DNA of 64,000 bases from Enoplolaimus lenunculus (GCA_030248215.1 JASANG010002008.1:124001-188000), one strand, 5' to 3'; shown: positions 43,901 to 50,113, numbered from the stretch's first letter. Translations and numbers: made by a program. Notes: generated by a model not told the origin, from the sequence alone.

Positions 43901-46651
43901 CCGGGAAATGGCGGCGTTGGCACGCCTGCGTCGTCAGGCGGCTTCGGCCAACAGCCAGCGCCGCCGCCGCCACCGCTTCATTCCAGTGGTGGCGGCGGTG
44001 GTGGTGTACTGCTGCAGTCAAATTTGATCACCGCAGCGGGTGATGAGTATAAAAAGGTAAGTAGTGCTGATCAGCATATTTTATTATCGATTATATAAAT
44101 CAGTTAGCAGTGATTCGGTTGTGTAATATATTTTTTGTAATTCCTGTTCCTGTTCCGGCGAAAGAAGTGAATTCCTGTACCGGTTTCTACTTCATGTGAA
44201 GTATTAATTATTGTTGGAACCCTGGTATACAGACTGGTTATTTAGCCAAGCCGCCATTGGATGTTTGTAAAAACAGTTTTTACATACTTTTTCTATTTGT
44301 AAGTCAAGGAACGCTTCGAAATTATGATAGAACGTTAGTTACCCTCGTTTTTCAAAATCCGGTCTACACTCATGGTGTAACGTTGGCATGGCACCTAAAA
44401 CGAGAGTTAGGTCAAAGTACAGGTTGCTATTGTTACGGTTCATCTGTTATATTTTTTAGCTTTATGAAGAGGAAAAAGAAAAGAACAAACAGTTATCAAG
44501 TCGACTCGCCGAACTAGAGGATCTCATTGATAGGATGAAGGTAAGTAAAAACGTATCTACTCGCTGTTGTTTGCAAGATTACTCGCCATTTCTTATATAA
44601 TACGATTAGACAATGATAGAGACGTAGTTAGACGAGCTGAGATTATAAGCCACGATGCGGGGTTTTGTCCTGAAATTTTACGTGGTTTTTTTAGTTGGTC
44701 GGTAACACAAGTAACACCTCTCATTTCGAAGATTTCATGGAACATAATCATCAGTTGTACGAAATCCTGGCTATAGCTCTTAGACAAGAACGCTACTGAT
44801 TTCTGGTTAAAATTCAGTCACACTTTGTTGTTTGTGGCTCATACGTTTGCACACTTCTGTACCAAAATTTTTTATTAGTTAGGAATATTACAAAATTTGC
44901 ATATGCAAAATCGCCAATCGCCGTTTCGGAGTTTCTACAACATATCGCTCTTGACGATTTTGACGTAACAAGCCATGACGAAATCGACGCATGTGTATAT
45001 TTAGATGCCTGTCGCTTTTGTATTTACCTTACTTGAAAATCTCTTACCTACTGGCGATAGGTGCTACACACACACTGTTGAGGGTACAGCTTCAGATGCG
45101 AAACAGTGCACTGTTTGATCCTGGGTTCCCACCACAAAACCAACTGCATCATCATTTGTCGTACTTAGGAATGTCGTTGTTGAAAAATTTGTTGCTTGAA
45201 GTTGAAGCATTTAGCGCTTAGTTTGCACGCACAGTATAGTTGTCGTTAGCGTATTTGTGTGCCAATTTTTACTACAGATCAACAATGGCGATAACAATGG
45301 TGGAAATAGTGGCGGCTGTCTATTGAAATCATCGGGATCTGGCGATAATGTAAAAGTAAGCGCCTACATTTTCAAGTGTAGAATTTGTCACCATTTAGTA
45401 ATAGATTTTCAAACAAGCGAACTGAATCAGCTACAAGTATCAAACTCGGGTAACAAGTAGTACCCGATCAAATGCCGAAATGGGCCAAAATTTGAAGCTC
45501 TCCATTGGCTGACTGGTTCAAAAAGCCATTACGTAAATTAGTGGTTCGAAGTTCAAGCTTTTCGCATTGAAAATAATACCGCTTTGTATTGCATTAGTTA
45601 TTGGCGAAGCGTATGTAGCTTGTCTGTTTGAAAAACTGTTGTCACTAACATGTGATAGGTACTGCACAAATAATGTGAGAATACAACTCGAGAAGTAACG
45701 TTTTTAAGCTTAAACTGTGCTGAACGGTTTACATCAATTTGCAACGAAAACGCGACATATTTAATACGTACAGATTATTTGGCATTTTTGTCATGTTACT
45801 GTAATATCAAGCATTTTTGCTTGTATTCTTCGAATGAGAATGTTCTGCGTTTCAATGTTTCGTATGATTTTTTGCAGGAAATGGATTCACTAAAGCGACG
45901 AATACGTGAGCTTGAAGATGAAGTAAAGGTAATGTTGCTGCTCTTTGATTGTATGAAAATGTTTATTCATATTGTCGAGCACCAGTGACTGGGTTGCAGA
46001 AACATGACTAAAGAGTCGACCAATGGGCTTAAAGCAACTTTTTACGTGGATGTATTTGCACCGAGAACCCGCTGCAGCAGTTTGCAAGTGCAAGTTTTTG
46101 GCATGTAAAACTTGCAAGTCCAACCTGCATGTGCAAGTGTTTTCAGCGAATCTTGCAGCTGTAACTTGCAGTCGCAAGTTCTGTAATGGGTTTTTTGGCA
46201 CGCTTGCAGGTACAAGTTACAGTTGCACGTTCTGCTCGAAACATTTGCACGTATGAATGATGCTTTAGTGTATTTTGGATTTATATCGAGCAACTTCAGT
46301 TTAAAGGTTGAATGATTTACACAGCTTCCTATCAAGGTTTTTTCCGTTTGTAAAGTCAAGATCAGGAGCCCAAAATTAATACAGGTTTCCGGAGAAAAAC
46401 TTTGTGGCAAGTCAATGCTGGTAAACTGAGTAAAATCTTAACATGAAGCTAAAATTCAACTTGTTATTTTGTATTTTTGTAATAATCACAGTTGTAAAGC
46501 GATATTTTGAAATAACTCAATTGATAAAATTATGTTGTTATTGCTTTTGCTATAATAATTTTAGCAACTCGATATTCTTCGCACAGACAATCAGCGTCTG
46601 AAAGAAGAAAACGGTGCGTTGATTCGGGTCATATCAAAATTGTCCAAGTAA
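1794..46651 (+). CDS. Myosin phosphatase targeting subunit (MYPT/PPP1R12-like), 25 coding exons
   Basis: This is the regulatory, targeting subunit of myosin phosphatase, which binds the PP1 catalytic subunit and directs it to phosphorylated myosin light chain and other substrates. The spliced product is about 2127 residues, roughly twice vertebrate MYPT1. Order of parts: MyPhoNE motif RREQIKNW (22-29), RVxF PP1 site RAVKF (49-53), ankyrin repeats (about 56-300), acidic patch (exon 10), a very long Ser/Thr/Ala/Pro-rich middle, ROCK site RRSTQ followed by GVTL (about 1265-1273), second site RRPTG (T about 1906), and a C-terminal coiled coil ending [19 protein letters not shown]. All 24 junctions are GT-AG and phase-compatible. 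The ends of the protein are certain as to family; exon limits in the low-complexity middle are inferred from splice signals and phase. Most introns are 0.2-1.7 kb, but introns 2 and 20 are 7.5 and 15.5 kb and are filled with repeats. The last exons are duplicated on the opposite strand at 57195-60000. Confidence 0.93.
2342..2477 (+). CDS. MYPT exon 2: RVxF motif and first ankyrin repeat
   Basis: The acceptor is tttgatttgcag. The AGA codon split across intron 1 starts RAVKF, a PP1-docking RVxF motif. GCVFLAACAAGDTDEVAELL then matches the first ankyrin repeat of MYPT1 almost residue for residue. The exon ends LTALHQ at donor gtacca, phase 0. Confidence 0.93.
4419..5180. mobile_element. Helitron-like non-autonomous element, copy 1 (truncated)
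   Basis: Starts 'accaatcgtagtgggactac' and 'tttattgagcg', then about 3.5 tandem units of 155-175 bases, each with 'aatatgcaaattagctatta' and 'attcctcgca'. Then come 'atcggttcagccgttcctga' and an acggacggacgg run, stopping after 'aaaacataaaacgctt'. The terminal hairpin found in the copy at 7279-8230 is missing. Confidence 0.7.
5463..5490. other. Perfect 28-bp palindrome without loop
   Basis: TTGGCACGGTGGCT followed directly by its reverse complement AGCCACCGTGCCAA. It could be the fused ends of a lost element or a symmetrical binding site; nothing nearby decides. Confidence 0.8.
5776..6177. mobile_element. hAT-like MITE, 402 bp, 8-bp target duplication
   Basis: Ends CAGGTTGCAACCGGAATTCC and CGCTTTGCACCCTG; flanks GTTGAATT (5768-5775) and GTTGAAAT (6178-6185), a 7-of-8 match. 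The interior carries 'ttccgattcctg' motifs. One of many relatives in the window. Confidence 0.8.
7072..8797. mobile_element. 13-bp-TIR element (copy 2), split by a nested insertion
   Basis: Starts CTGGCTTCTCCAC and ends ATGGAGAAGCCAG (one mismatch in the TIR), flanked by TACTT on both sides. It is the same family as the uninterrupted copy at 14632-15409. Between 7278 and 8231 it is interrupted by the Helitron-like element. Confidence 0.82.
7279..8230. mobile_element. Helitron-like non-autonomous element, copy 2 (complete), nested
   Basis: Compared with the empty site in the element at 14632-15409 ('ggttttatattacgctgag'), it is inserted at 'ttttat/attacg' with no target duplication beyond at most one base. 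One end has a 14-bp-arm hairpin (7287-7317, GCGAAACTCCGAGC, loop gaa) and 'ttgagcgaagcg'. The other end has the inverted 'cgcttcgctcaa'-like motif placed about 22 bases inside. About four internal tandem units of 150-175 bases lie between. No duplication, a subterminal hairpin and internal minisatellites fit Helitron/Helentron-derived elements; the superfamily is an inference. Confidence 0.7.
9986..10116 (+). CDS. MYPT exon 3: second and third ankyrin repeats
   Basis: Acceptor ttctag, donor gtaaat, phase 0 in and 2 out. AVIDENIEMVQFLVSNGANV and DNEGWTALHAAVSCGFLDIV are canonical ankyrin helices and match MYPT1 'ACIDDNVDMVKFLVENGANI' and 'DNEGWIPLHAAASCGYLDIA'. Confidence 0.95.
10366..10487 (+). 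CDS. MYPT exon 4: end of ankyrin repeat 3 and linker
   Basis: Acceptor tgttttag, donor gtatat. It encodes CLVADGAANLALINSDGELP, matching MYPT1 'AHVGAVNSEGDTPLDIAEE', then a helix ending AEMAKEG. Phase 2 in, 1 out. Confidence 0.93.
11020..11179 (+). CDS. MYPT exon 5: inter-ankyrin helix and start of fourth repeat
   Basis: Phase 1 in, 2 out, donor gtgagt. IDVDAARNKEETLMLDDA corresponds to MYPT1 'VDIEAARKEEERIMLRDA', and GASALHVAAAKGYIKVLK to 'GGTALHVAAAKGYTEVLK'. The acceptor is the unusual cataag (A at -3). A fragment of the 'TAGGGATGTG' MITE family ends about 45 bases upstream, so an insertion sits very near the splice site. Confidence 0.93.
11406..11550 (+). CDS. MYPT exon 6: fourth and fifth ankyrin repeats
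   Basis: Acceptor tgttttag, donor gtaatg, phase 2 in and 0 out. ILLQAGADVNTADNDGWTPL and HAAAHWGERQACEIL are near-identical to MYPT1 'LLIQAGYDVNIKDYDGWTPL' and 'HAAAHWGKEEACRIL'. Confidence 0.95.
11723..11797 (+). CDS. MYPT exon 7: end of ankyrin domain
   Basis: 25 codons in phase 0 (acceptor ttattag, donor gtaagc). GQTVLDVADENMDEFLEDL matches MYPT1 'GQTAFDVADEDILGYLEEL'. Confidence 0.94.
12093..12163 (+). CDS. MYPT exon 8
   Basis: Acceptor attttgtag, donor gtaagt, phase 0 in and 2 out. It encodes the short helical continuation after the ankyrin domain, ending NMPVLTRRK. It joins exon 9 to give a segment like MYPT1 'RSSVCRMSSREK'. Confidence 0.85.
12319..12354 (+). pseudogene. Relic duplicate of the start of exon 9
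   Basis: ATTCGGTAACATGTATGTCA at 12320 differs by two bases from ATTCGGTAACACGCATGTCA at the start of exon 9, and the similarity continues through 'tcaaaacacgtgag'. It reads SVTCMSFGSKH beside exon 9 SVTRMSTSSKRDH and is followed by a good donor (gtgagt at 12355). It has no AG acceptor close by ('cacttttg' precedes it), so it looks like a broken copy of the exon rather than an active alternative exon. Confidence 0.5.
12661..12884 (+). CDS. MYPT exon 9: post-ankyrin Ser-rich region
   Basis: Acceptor gtaaatag, donor gtaagt, phase 2 in and 1 out. NSVTRMSTSSKRDHVTKVDE resembles the conserved 'SSVCRMSSREKI' segment after the MYPT1 ankyrin domain. The rest is Ser/Gly/Arg-rich and probably disordered. 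Confidence 0.85.
13313..13500 (+). CDS. MYPT exon 10: acidic patch
   Basis: Acceptor attttttcag, donor gtgagc, phase 1 in and 0 out. It carries the acidic run DGDDDEEEDDD. A comparable acidic segment follows the ankyrin domain in other family members. Phase agrees on both sides. Confidence 0.82.
13958..14143 (+). CDS. MYPT exon 11, Thr/Ser-rich
   Basis: 62 codons in phase 0, acceptor gttatag, donor gtaagc at 14144. A second donor gtaatg at 14159 would add five in-frame codons (VSNDK), so two splice forms are possible. No domain is recognised; composition suggests disorder. Confidence 0.78.
14632..15409. mobile_element. Non-autonomous DNA element, 13-bp TIR and 5-bp target duplication
   Basis: It starts CTGGCTTCTCCAC and ends with the exact reverse complement GTGGAGAAGCCAG, flanked by TCAAT on both sides. 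Both ends carry C-run-rich segments ('ccccccagca', 'ccccccaggaaac') around an AT-rich core. No transposase is present. The interrupted copy at 7072-8797 has the same ends. The superfamily cannot be assigned from TIR and duplication length alone. Confidence 0.82.
15754..16395 (+). CDS. MYPT exon 12, long Ser/Thr/Ala-rich region
   Basis: 214 codons, phase 0 at both ends, acceptor gtttttag. It encodes SRLNNIDSTAKSYLHGGG through PTWRRTGRLAPSPVQ to NLTPAE. The reading frame stays open to about 16569, but the donor gtcagt at 16396 and the phase-0 fit to exon 13 favour ending here. No folded domain is seen. Confidence 0.78.
17322..17527 (+). CDS. MYPT exon 13 with polyglutamine run
   Basis: Acceptor aacttttcag, donor gtaagt, phase 0 in and 2 out. 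It begins NVRWRTSQQQQQQQ, followed by Ser/Thr-rich sequence. The CAA/CAG run is a likely length-variable site. Confidence 0.8.
17590..17812. repeat. Dispersed 'GTAGCACCTATCACC' repeat, copy in intron 13
   Basis: Carries 'agcacctatcaccagtta' at one end and 'ttataggcgctgcacgcatt' plus 'tgagaacacgggc' at the other. Related copies occur at about 21124-21315, 27990-28150, 35775-35850, 45045-45085 and 45640-45680. Likely a small dispersed element; its limits are not defined. Confidence 0.5.
18418..18734. mobile_element. hAT-like MITE with perfect 8-bp target duplication
   Basis: A 317-bp element with ends CAGGGTGGCA and TGCCACTCTG, flanked on each side by GTGTACAC (18410-18417 and 18735-18742). 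The interior has 'gattccgattcgg' motifs shared with many dispersed fragments in this window. Short TIRs starting CAG plus an 8-bp duplication are typical of hAT elements. It lies in intron 13. Confidence 0.85.
19042..20322 (+). CDS. MYPT exon 14, largest middle-region exon but one
   Basis: 1281 bases, acceptor aagttttag, donor gtatga, phase 2 at both ends. It encodes TPMLARLPWIMSVLNKRP through long Ser/Pro/Ala-rich sequence to PIDGIRKAI. GC content is visibly higher than in the flanking introns. The frame runs on past the donor, but splicing at 20323 is required to join exon 15 in frame. Confidence 0.82.
21578..21671 (+). CDS. MYPT exon 15: inhibitory ROCK phosphosite
   Basis: Acceptor gtttttag, donor gtatgt, phase 2 in and 0 out. 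It ends KHKREARRSTQ. With exon 16 this gives RRSTQGVTL, identical to the segment around vertebrate MYPT1 S695/T696, where Rho-kinase phosphorylation inhibits the phosphatase. Confidence 0.92.
21880..22166. mobile_element. Helitron-like non-autonomous element, fragment in intron 15
   Basis: One internal unit ('ttgggtgcgaggaatacgaa', 'tagttagctaataactaatt') followed by the diverged end 'gtttcgctcaatacatgtag' and 'ttacgacttgtt'. It lies directly before the acceptor of MYPT exon 16. Confidence 0.6.
22201..22299 (+). CDS. MYPT exon 16: GVTL segment after the phosphosite
   Basis: Acceptor tttgtttcag, phase 0. GVTLDQLKTAENLY matches MYPT1 'GVTLTDLQEAEKTI'. The internal donor gtagct at 22300 is weak, but it gives phase 0 to match exon 17. 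If it is not used the frame continues to a TAA at 22381-22383, giving a possible alternative 3' end. Confidence 0.78.
22880..22937 (+). CDS. MYPT exon 17 (short)
   Basis: 58 bases, phase 0 in and 1 out, encoding KSSIPTLGSASPTARLHHS. The acceptor is tttaag (A at -3), the donor gtaaca. It is supported mainly by phase: it is the right length to connect exon 16 to the two leading bases of exon 18. Confidence 0.62.
24133..25638 (+). CDS. MYPT exon 18, longest exon, polythreonine tract
   Basis: 1506 bases, acceptor aaactttag, donor gtaagt, phase 1 at both ends. It begins STNTGDGSNIIPQLQRFGS and contains an ACA/ACG microsatellite (about 24295-24343) read as a Thr run. Arg/Ser-rich segments such as TRNTSRDQG lie near the end. 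GC and CpG are much higher than in the introns, and the frame is open throughout. It is probably disordered; no vertebrate counterpart of this length is known to me. Confidence 0.83.
25759..26144. mobile_element. MITE with TAGGGATGTG ends
   Basis: Starts TAGGGATGTGTCGATTAATC and ends GGTATCGGCACATCCCTA, an imperfect inverted pair. The interior repeats 'gccgat' and 'cggcatcgg' motifs. No clear target duplication is visible. Related fragments lie at about 10870-10972 and 12995-13240. Its right end was caught in the tandem duplication at 26021-26392. Confidence 0.6.
26021..26392. repeat. Two-copy tandem duplication, unit 186 bp
   Basis: The segment from aggatgtaagtattcat at 26021 is repeated from 26207 as aggatttaagtattcat, almost without change, through 'gatcatggaact'. 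The unit spans the right end of the neighbouring MITE and its flank, so the duplication came after the insertion. Confidence 0.9.
27319..27614 (+). CDS. MYPT exon 19: second ROCK-type site
   Basis: Acceptor gattccag, donor gtacgt, phase 1 in and 0 out. NRRRSRQERRPTGPIGALG parallels MYPT1 'RERRRPREKRRSTGVSFW', placing the Thr in the position of T853. The residue before Thr is Pro instead of Ser. The first two thirds are Ala/Gly/Ser-rich. Confidence 0.88.
28225..28302 (+). CDS. MYPT exon 20
   Basis: 26 codons, phase 0 at both ends, acceptor gttttgcag, donor gtaagt. It encodes PDDQYDNDKTNSIEGVVLKG and then TADRAN, an acidic segment following the second phosphosite, as in other MYPTs. Confidence 0.85.
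33903..34345. mobile_element. hAT-like MITE, degraded flanks
   Basis: Starts CAGGACGCAACCGGAATTCC and ends CGCTTTGCACCCTG, the same ends as the element at 5776-6177. The inside has 'gattccgattccg' motifs. The flanks (ACTCCTAG and ATTCCCAT) match at five of eight positions, so any target duplication has decayed. Confidence 0.65.
34768..34856 (+). CDS. Candidate exon A in intron 20
   Basis: After a good acceptor (ttaacttatcag) there is an open stretch reading EPLLRWKVNLTISDVSDLGD and on to VWYCG. With the donor gtacgg at 34857 it is phase 0 in and 2 out; with the weaker donor gtgtgg at 34840 it would be 24 codons in phase 0. No family match is recognised. It is supported only by splice signals, an open frame and phase agreement with candidates B and C. 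Confidence 0.4.
34865..35285. mobile_element. hAT-like MITE, target duplication overlaps candidate exon A donor
   Basis: Ends CACGCTGCACCCGGAATTCC and GGAATTACAATTT read on the other strand (...GGTTGCACCCTA), flanked by GTACGGTG (34857-34864) and GTACGGCG (35286-35293), a 7-of-8 match. It belongs to the 'CCGGAATTCCGG' family. The left duplication coincides with the candidate donor gtacgg. Confidence 0.65.
35606..35685 (+). CDS. Candidate exon B in intron 20
   Basis: Acceptor ggtatttgtag, donor gtgaga, phase 2 in and 1 out. Open frame reading IHVEPLGEGLSRVDEVIRVV then TFEPMN. It cannot be spliced between exons 20 and 21 alone, but it fits between candidates A and C. No homology is recognised. 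Confidence 0.38.
36018..36092. repeat. ATT/GTT trinucleotide microsatellite
   Basis: A run of attattatt units with a few interruptions in intron 20. No function is evident. Confidence 0.9.
37207..37266. repeat. Compound GTT-ATT-GAT microsatellite
   Basis: Successive runs of gtt, tta and gat units in intron 20. Confidence 0.9.
37444..37608. mobile_element. Small MITE-like element with 'gggc(g/a)ta(t)agc' ends
   Basis: Begins TGGGCATAGCAAGGATTTTG and ends GTGGCTATACGCCCA, an imperfect inverted pair. Similar single ends occur at about 2306 ('gggcgtagccaggggtt', just before exon 2) and at 36495 ('agcgtagccag'). No target duplication was confirmed. Confidence 0.45.
38840..39070. mobile_element. 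TIR element carrying TTAGGC-like arrays, 8-bp target duplication
   Basis: The left end GGCCAATGTTACTTTTAGGG and the inverted right end (CCCCATAAAGTAACATGGGC on the + strand) match over about 20 positions. TCGATTTT flanks both sides (38832-38839 and 39071-39078), as in hAT elements. The interior is a degenerate array of 'cctaagcctaag' separated by 'cgttgcaaaaatgtg'. Confidence 0.72.
40499..40852. repeat. Two-copy tandem repeat, unit about 177 bp
   Basis: Two successive copies beginning 'gcataacgaatcgagcgaga' (about 40503) and 'gcagaacgaatcgagcgaga' (about 40680), each running through 'gtgtcggcctgggtgccccc' to 'ccggtttcaatccaaccc'. The mirror copy lies at about 62870-63225. Confidence 0.85.
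42056..42433. repeat. 63-bp minisatellite, six units
   Basis: Six units start at 42056, 42119, 42182, 42245, 42308 and 42371, each attgctaaagcttcaacg through 'ggtcaatgttac' to 'ggggcgtaacagtagtt'. Because 63 is divisible by three and the unit lacks stops, both strands show long repetitive open frames; these are not credible genes. Part of the unit equals the end of the TIR element at 38840. Mirror copy at 61381-61758. Confidence 0.95.
42774..42829 (+). CDS. Candidate exon C in intron 20
   Basis: Acceptor aactaaaatag, strong donor gtgagt, phase 1 in and 0 out, so it feeds exon 21. After candidate B it reads D then ASALGPSVTYGVLLRDKL. It is unchanged in the right arm at 60985-61040. No homology is recognised. 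Confidence 0.4.
43814..44056 (+). CDS. MYPT exon 21, Gly/Pro/His-rich, leading into the coiled coil
   Basis: 81 codons, phase 0, acceptor gatttcag, donor gtaagt. It encodes SISSYHAAASSPPPSHPNSH, then proline and glycine runs, ending AAGDEYKK, which parallels MYPT1 'STDFKK' just before the leucine zipper. Confidence 0.88.
44460..44540 (+). CDS. MYPT exon 22: coiled coil start
   Basis: 27 codons, phase 0, acceptor attttttag, donor gtaagt. LYEEEKEKNKQLSSRLAELE is a clear heptad-type helix and matches MYPT1 'LYEQILAENEKLKAQLHD'. Confidence 0.94.
45278..45355 (+). CDS. MYPT exon 23: Gly/Asn-rich insert, possibly a cassette exon
   Basis: 26 codons, phase 0, acceptor actacag, donor gtaagc. It encodes INNGDNNGGNSGGCLLKSSG and then SGDNVK. 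Its composition would interrupt the coiled coil and its length is divisible by three, so skipping would give a continuous helix from exon 22 to 24. That it is alternatively spliced is inference. Confidence 0.72.
45878..45928 (+). CDS. MYPT exon 24: coiled coil
   Basis: 17 codons, phase 0, acceptor ttttgcag, donor gtaatg. EMDSLKRRIRELEDEVK matches MYPT1 'EKRERRALERRISEMEEELK'. Confidence 0.94.
46070..46260. repeat. 'acttgca'-rich repeat segment in intron 24
   Basis: Many near-copies of 'acttgca' and its reverse 'tgcaagt' occur within 190 bases (for example 'ttgcaagtgcaag', 'aacttgcaagtcc', 'aacttgcagtcgcaag'). The arrangement in both orientations suggests a hairpin-prone dispersed element. 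Mirror copy at about 57540-57735. Confidence 0.6.
46565..46651 (+). CDS. MYPT exon 25: C-terminal leucine zipper and stop
   Basis: 28 codons plus TAA, acceptor attttag. [10 protein letters not shown] is followed by [18 protein letters not shown], nearly identical to the vertebrate MYPT1 C terminus '[20 protein letters not shown]'. This is the best single family diagnostic in the window. Confidence 0.97.
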   Translation, partial: [28 protein letters not shown]

Positions 46652-46792
46652 TGCTCTATTATGACTTTATTTGTTTACAAACATACAGTATCAAACGGCA
46701 ACCCCTTCCATGCCTTTTCGCTCTTGTCGCATCTGTACCTCCCACCATGCAGCAATAAGTTCAACAACACTAATAAGAGTGAAGACAGCAAC

Positions 46793-46798
46793 AATAAA
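46793..46798 (+). terminator. Candidate polyadenylation signal of MYPT
   Basis: AATAAA 142 bases after the stop codon, in a 3' region followed by CAA/CAG repeats. It is conserved in the mirrored copy. Cleavage position not determinable. Confidence 0.4.
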
Positions 46799-47821
46799 CA
46801 GAAACAACAACAGCAGCAGCACCAAGCAGCACCAACAAGCAGCAAGCAGTATGGTTTGGCTGATGAAGTATAATTGAAAAGGGGTATGTGTACGGTGTCG
46901 GGTTTCTAATGGTCGTGTCTGTAGTTAGTGCCGCTAACACCTGCAAGGTTTATTGTGGCTGAAAATTTAATGGTCCAATAACAGATTGCGAAGATTGCGA
47001 GTTGTGTAAAGGTATAATTTAAGCCGCAGGGCATGGTTTTATATTGGTTAGATTCAGTCGAACTCTTTGAGTCAACAACGTTGTCAGGTAGGGTATACTA
47101 TGATCTGGGTTAATGAAACGTCGAGTGTTTGGATCGATCCGTTTATCTGCGCACGCTATGATATTACCGTTAACGGTAGTGTATTTTGATGTTAACGCGG
47201 GCTCAATGGTTTTAGGTGGCTCTACGGAATTCGTATGGTTTCGAAGCGATATATTTATTGTGCGTTGCAGCAGAATTTGGCACATCGTAACATCGGGTTT
47301 AATAATATTTTATTAAAATGACACTCGACTGGTCGTCTAACTCTTTGATCTATAAAGTATGCTATTAATATTGACGAAAAACACTTAACTTATACATTTA
47401 CATATCGGGAATTCTGGTGCTTATTAACAAAAGTACATACAGATGTATGAGCTAATTTTGAATTTTGGGCGGTGTCGATTTGAAGTACTGTTCGGTACCG
47501 AAGAGTTTTTCTCGAATTCATTATGATGAATTTTTTGCCTTTGGTTATTGTTAAACTTACTGGCGGACTTGTGTTCTATATATTGGAATATTCCTCTGGG
47601 TAAGTGCTGTAAAATAAGCGAGAAACTGCAGCATTGTTTCGAAATCAAGGTTTAAATATTTTTGCTTAAGAAAATACTCGTAGGTTTACGAGTTGTACAT
47701 AAAGTCAACTTTGACCAGGTTGGACTGCGAGTTTGAAACGCTACGGTAAACTTTAATAATACCGTTATTCCAAGTAGCGAATCCACAAATTCCAGATGGC
47801 GAAGATGCGTGATGTATAATA

Positions 47822-47961
47822 GCGCGAAAAAAAAGCTCGCGAACGAGAAGTCAAACGCAATTTTAGTACGAAATCGTAACAAAAACTTTTGGCGCCAAAA
47901 AAAGCTCGCGAACGAGAAGTCAAACGCAATTTTAGTACGAAATCTTAACAAAACCTTTTTG
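47822..47961. repeat. Two-copy 70-bp tandem repeat
   Basis: Two adjacent copies of 'aaaaaaagctcgcgaacgag' through 'gcaattttagtacgaaatc' to 'aacaaaa(a)cttttgg'. The mirror copy lies at about 55883-56022. Confidence 0.88.
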
Positions 47962-49786
47962 GTTGTCAGTAGTGTTCGGTGGCGTAGACCTGGTTGGGTG
48001 CTATTCTGTCTTAGATCCGCGAGCGGATACTGTACTGATCTTAAGCAATTCGATACGCCTTGAAACGAAGTGTATGAAACTAAGTTTAAAAATGAGGCAT
48101 AGACATTTTGAATCATTGTCGAGTTTTGTAGTTCAACTAAGTTTTAAAATATTTTCGTTTACGTACAGCTTCGATTATGTTGCTTCGTACGGTTGTGAAT
48201 GTGTTACTTGCATGTTATTTATCATTATATGTATGCAATTACGTGTATCGGTTAAGGGAAGGTTAGTCTAGCTGGTTCAAGTTCATAGACCATCTGTTGC
48301 TTGCAGCTCATCAAATAGGCTTTGGCAACCTTCACAAGATATCTTAAAGTATAGTTTCATGGGTGAGTGGTGTAATTTTATGTTGCTAGTTCAGATCTAG
48401 GATTTGCTAAATTTTAAAGTAGGCATTGTGTTGCAATATGTGACTGGTTAGCAACAGTAATTAGAGGTATTAGAGTTTTTGATGGGGCCTGCACACCGTA
48501 CCTTTGAACTATAACATTTCGGCGCTGTTGAAAGATGCTTCCGGATCAACGGCACCACTTAGTTACTTTATCGTTCTTCCAGTACCCAAACACGCGCCTG
48601 CATCAGGCGTGCGGTGCGCTCGGACATCGCAGCCGTGCTGTGGTGCATGAGTCAAGAACTCGAGTAGTGCAGTCGTGCAAAACGCGTGCTATCTTTACTT
48701 GTTTCACACTTGCGCATGCACTTATTCTTCGGTCACTTTCGCAGCAAGACATCAGCGATACTCTATTGCCTCCGTGCTACAACTGTTACCTAAATATTAA
48801 AATTGAACAAATGCTTAATCAACGTGCAATATACTTGTTTATGTTTGCGTATATGTCTTTTCGTACAAGTATTTGGTCGTTCACTAGAATTAGCTGAGTT
48901 AGTTCACAAAATGTTTGCTAGGGCCAATATCTGTTGTGTTAAGGGTTCGACCAGTTTTGAAAATACCGATGAGATATTCTGCAACTGTCTGACGTCATGA
49001 ACATCCGCGAGGGTTTAATTCTGCCAGGGTTCCTGAAATTCATCAAGCGGTCCTTCAGTAGTTTGATTGCATGATAAAACGTTTTGTGTTTAAAATTTCA
49101 TAGCTGCGTTAGTGGTAACATTTCTTGTTGCCGATACAGTGTAAATTCACTCTTGTACACTTTTCACCGCATATCTAGACTCTGGCTTAGGTGCCGGAAA
49201 CGGCTTGTGTAAACCGAAGCGTTTGCAAACCGTTTACCTAAACTCCAGCTTTGACTAAGTGTTCTGGAACAGTGTACAAGATCATGTGAAAGTTTGGCGG
49301 ACACATTTGCTGTAAACATCTCTTGGTAATGATGAACATTCTAAAAGCGCCGAAATAAGCGAAGTGCGTAGCATTGTGCTGATTGTTGGTCAATGATTTA
49401 CCGGGTGGTACTTATCGCACGAAATATGACGGCGGCTGTATTGAATATGTGCTTTCCTGTGCGAATCAAGTGCCTTTTATGATATGTACCATTTTTGTGG
49501 TCTTTTCTTCACGAAATTATTATTAAGCGGCTGTTGCTTGCTTATTATAATCATTTTGTTTTTAATGCAAACTTTTCCACATTTACATGTTCTTTCATTG
49601 CTTTTACTTTAAATCAGCCAAAGTGTCTGCAATGTTTGCCATATCGTTTTTTCAAAATAGCATACTCGGCATATTCCCACACTAAGGGACTGGTCCAGGT
49701 TACTTTGGGACAAACCATGTTTTCGCGGGAGTATAATAGAGTAAGATTAAGATTTAGATTAATTTTTGCTTAGATTTAGTGATAAG

Positions 49787-50113
49787 CAGGGTGTAAACGG
49801 ACAGTAAAAATAACGGAAACGGATAGTGATCAAATTAACAGAAACGGAAATCGGATATTGAAGATAACAGTTTCTAGGGCTTTTTAAAATTTAAAAAACA
49901 TCGGATGCTCGAAATTCTAAAATTATGCATGAATTTCGTAATCTATATTTCATATCGAACAATTGCAGCGTATCGGTAACAAAAAGTTACGAAATAGACG
50001 TGATTTCTTACCAATAATTTTAAGCATAAACCATTGCTGAATAACTGGTATTTCTATAACGGAAAAGGACGGCGATTTTTACCCGATGTAACCGGATATC
50101 CGGTTTTATCCTG
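49787..50113. mobile_element. hAT-like MITE in the left arm
   Basis: Starts CAGGGTGTAAACGGACAG and ends ATATCCGGTTTTATCCTG, an imperfect inverted pair of the CAGGG type. No target duplication is visible. Mirror copy at 53726-54055. Confidence 0.6.
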
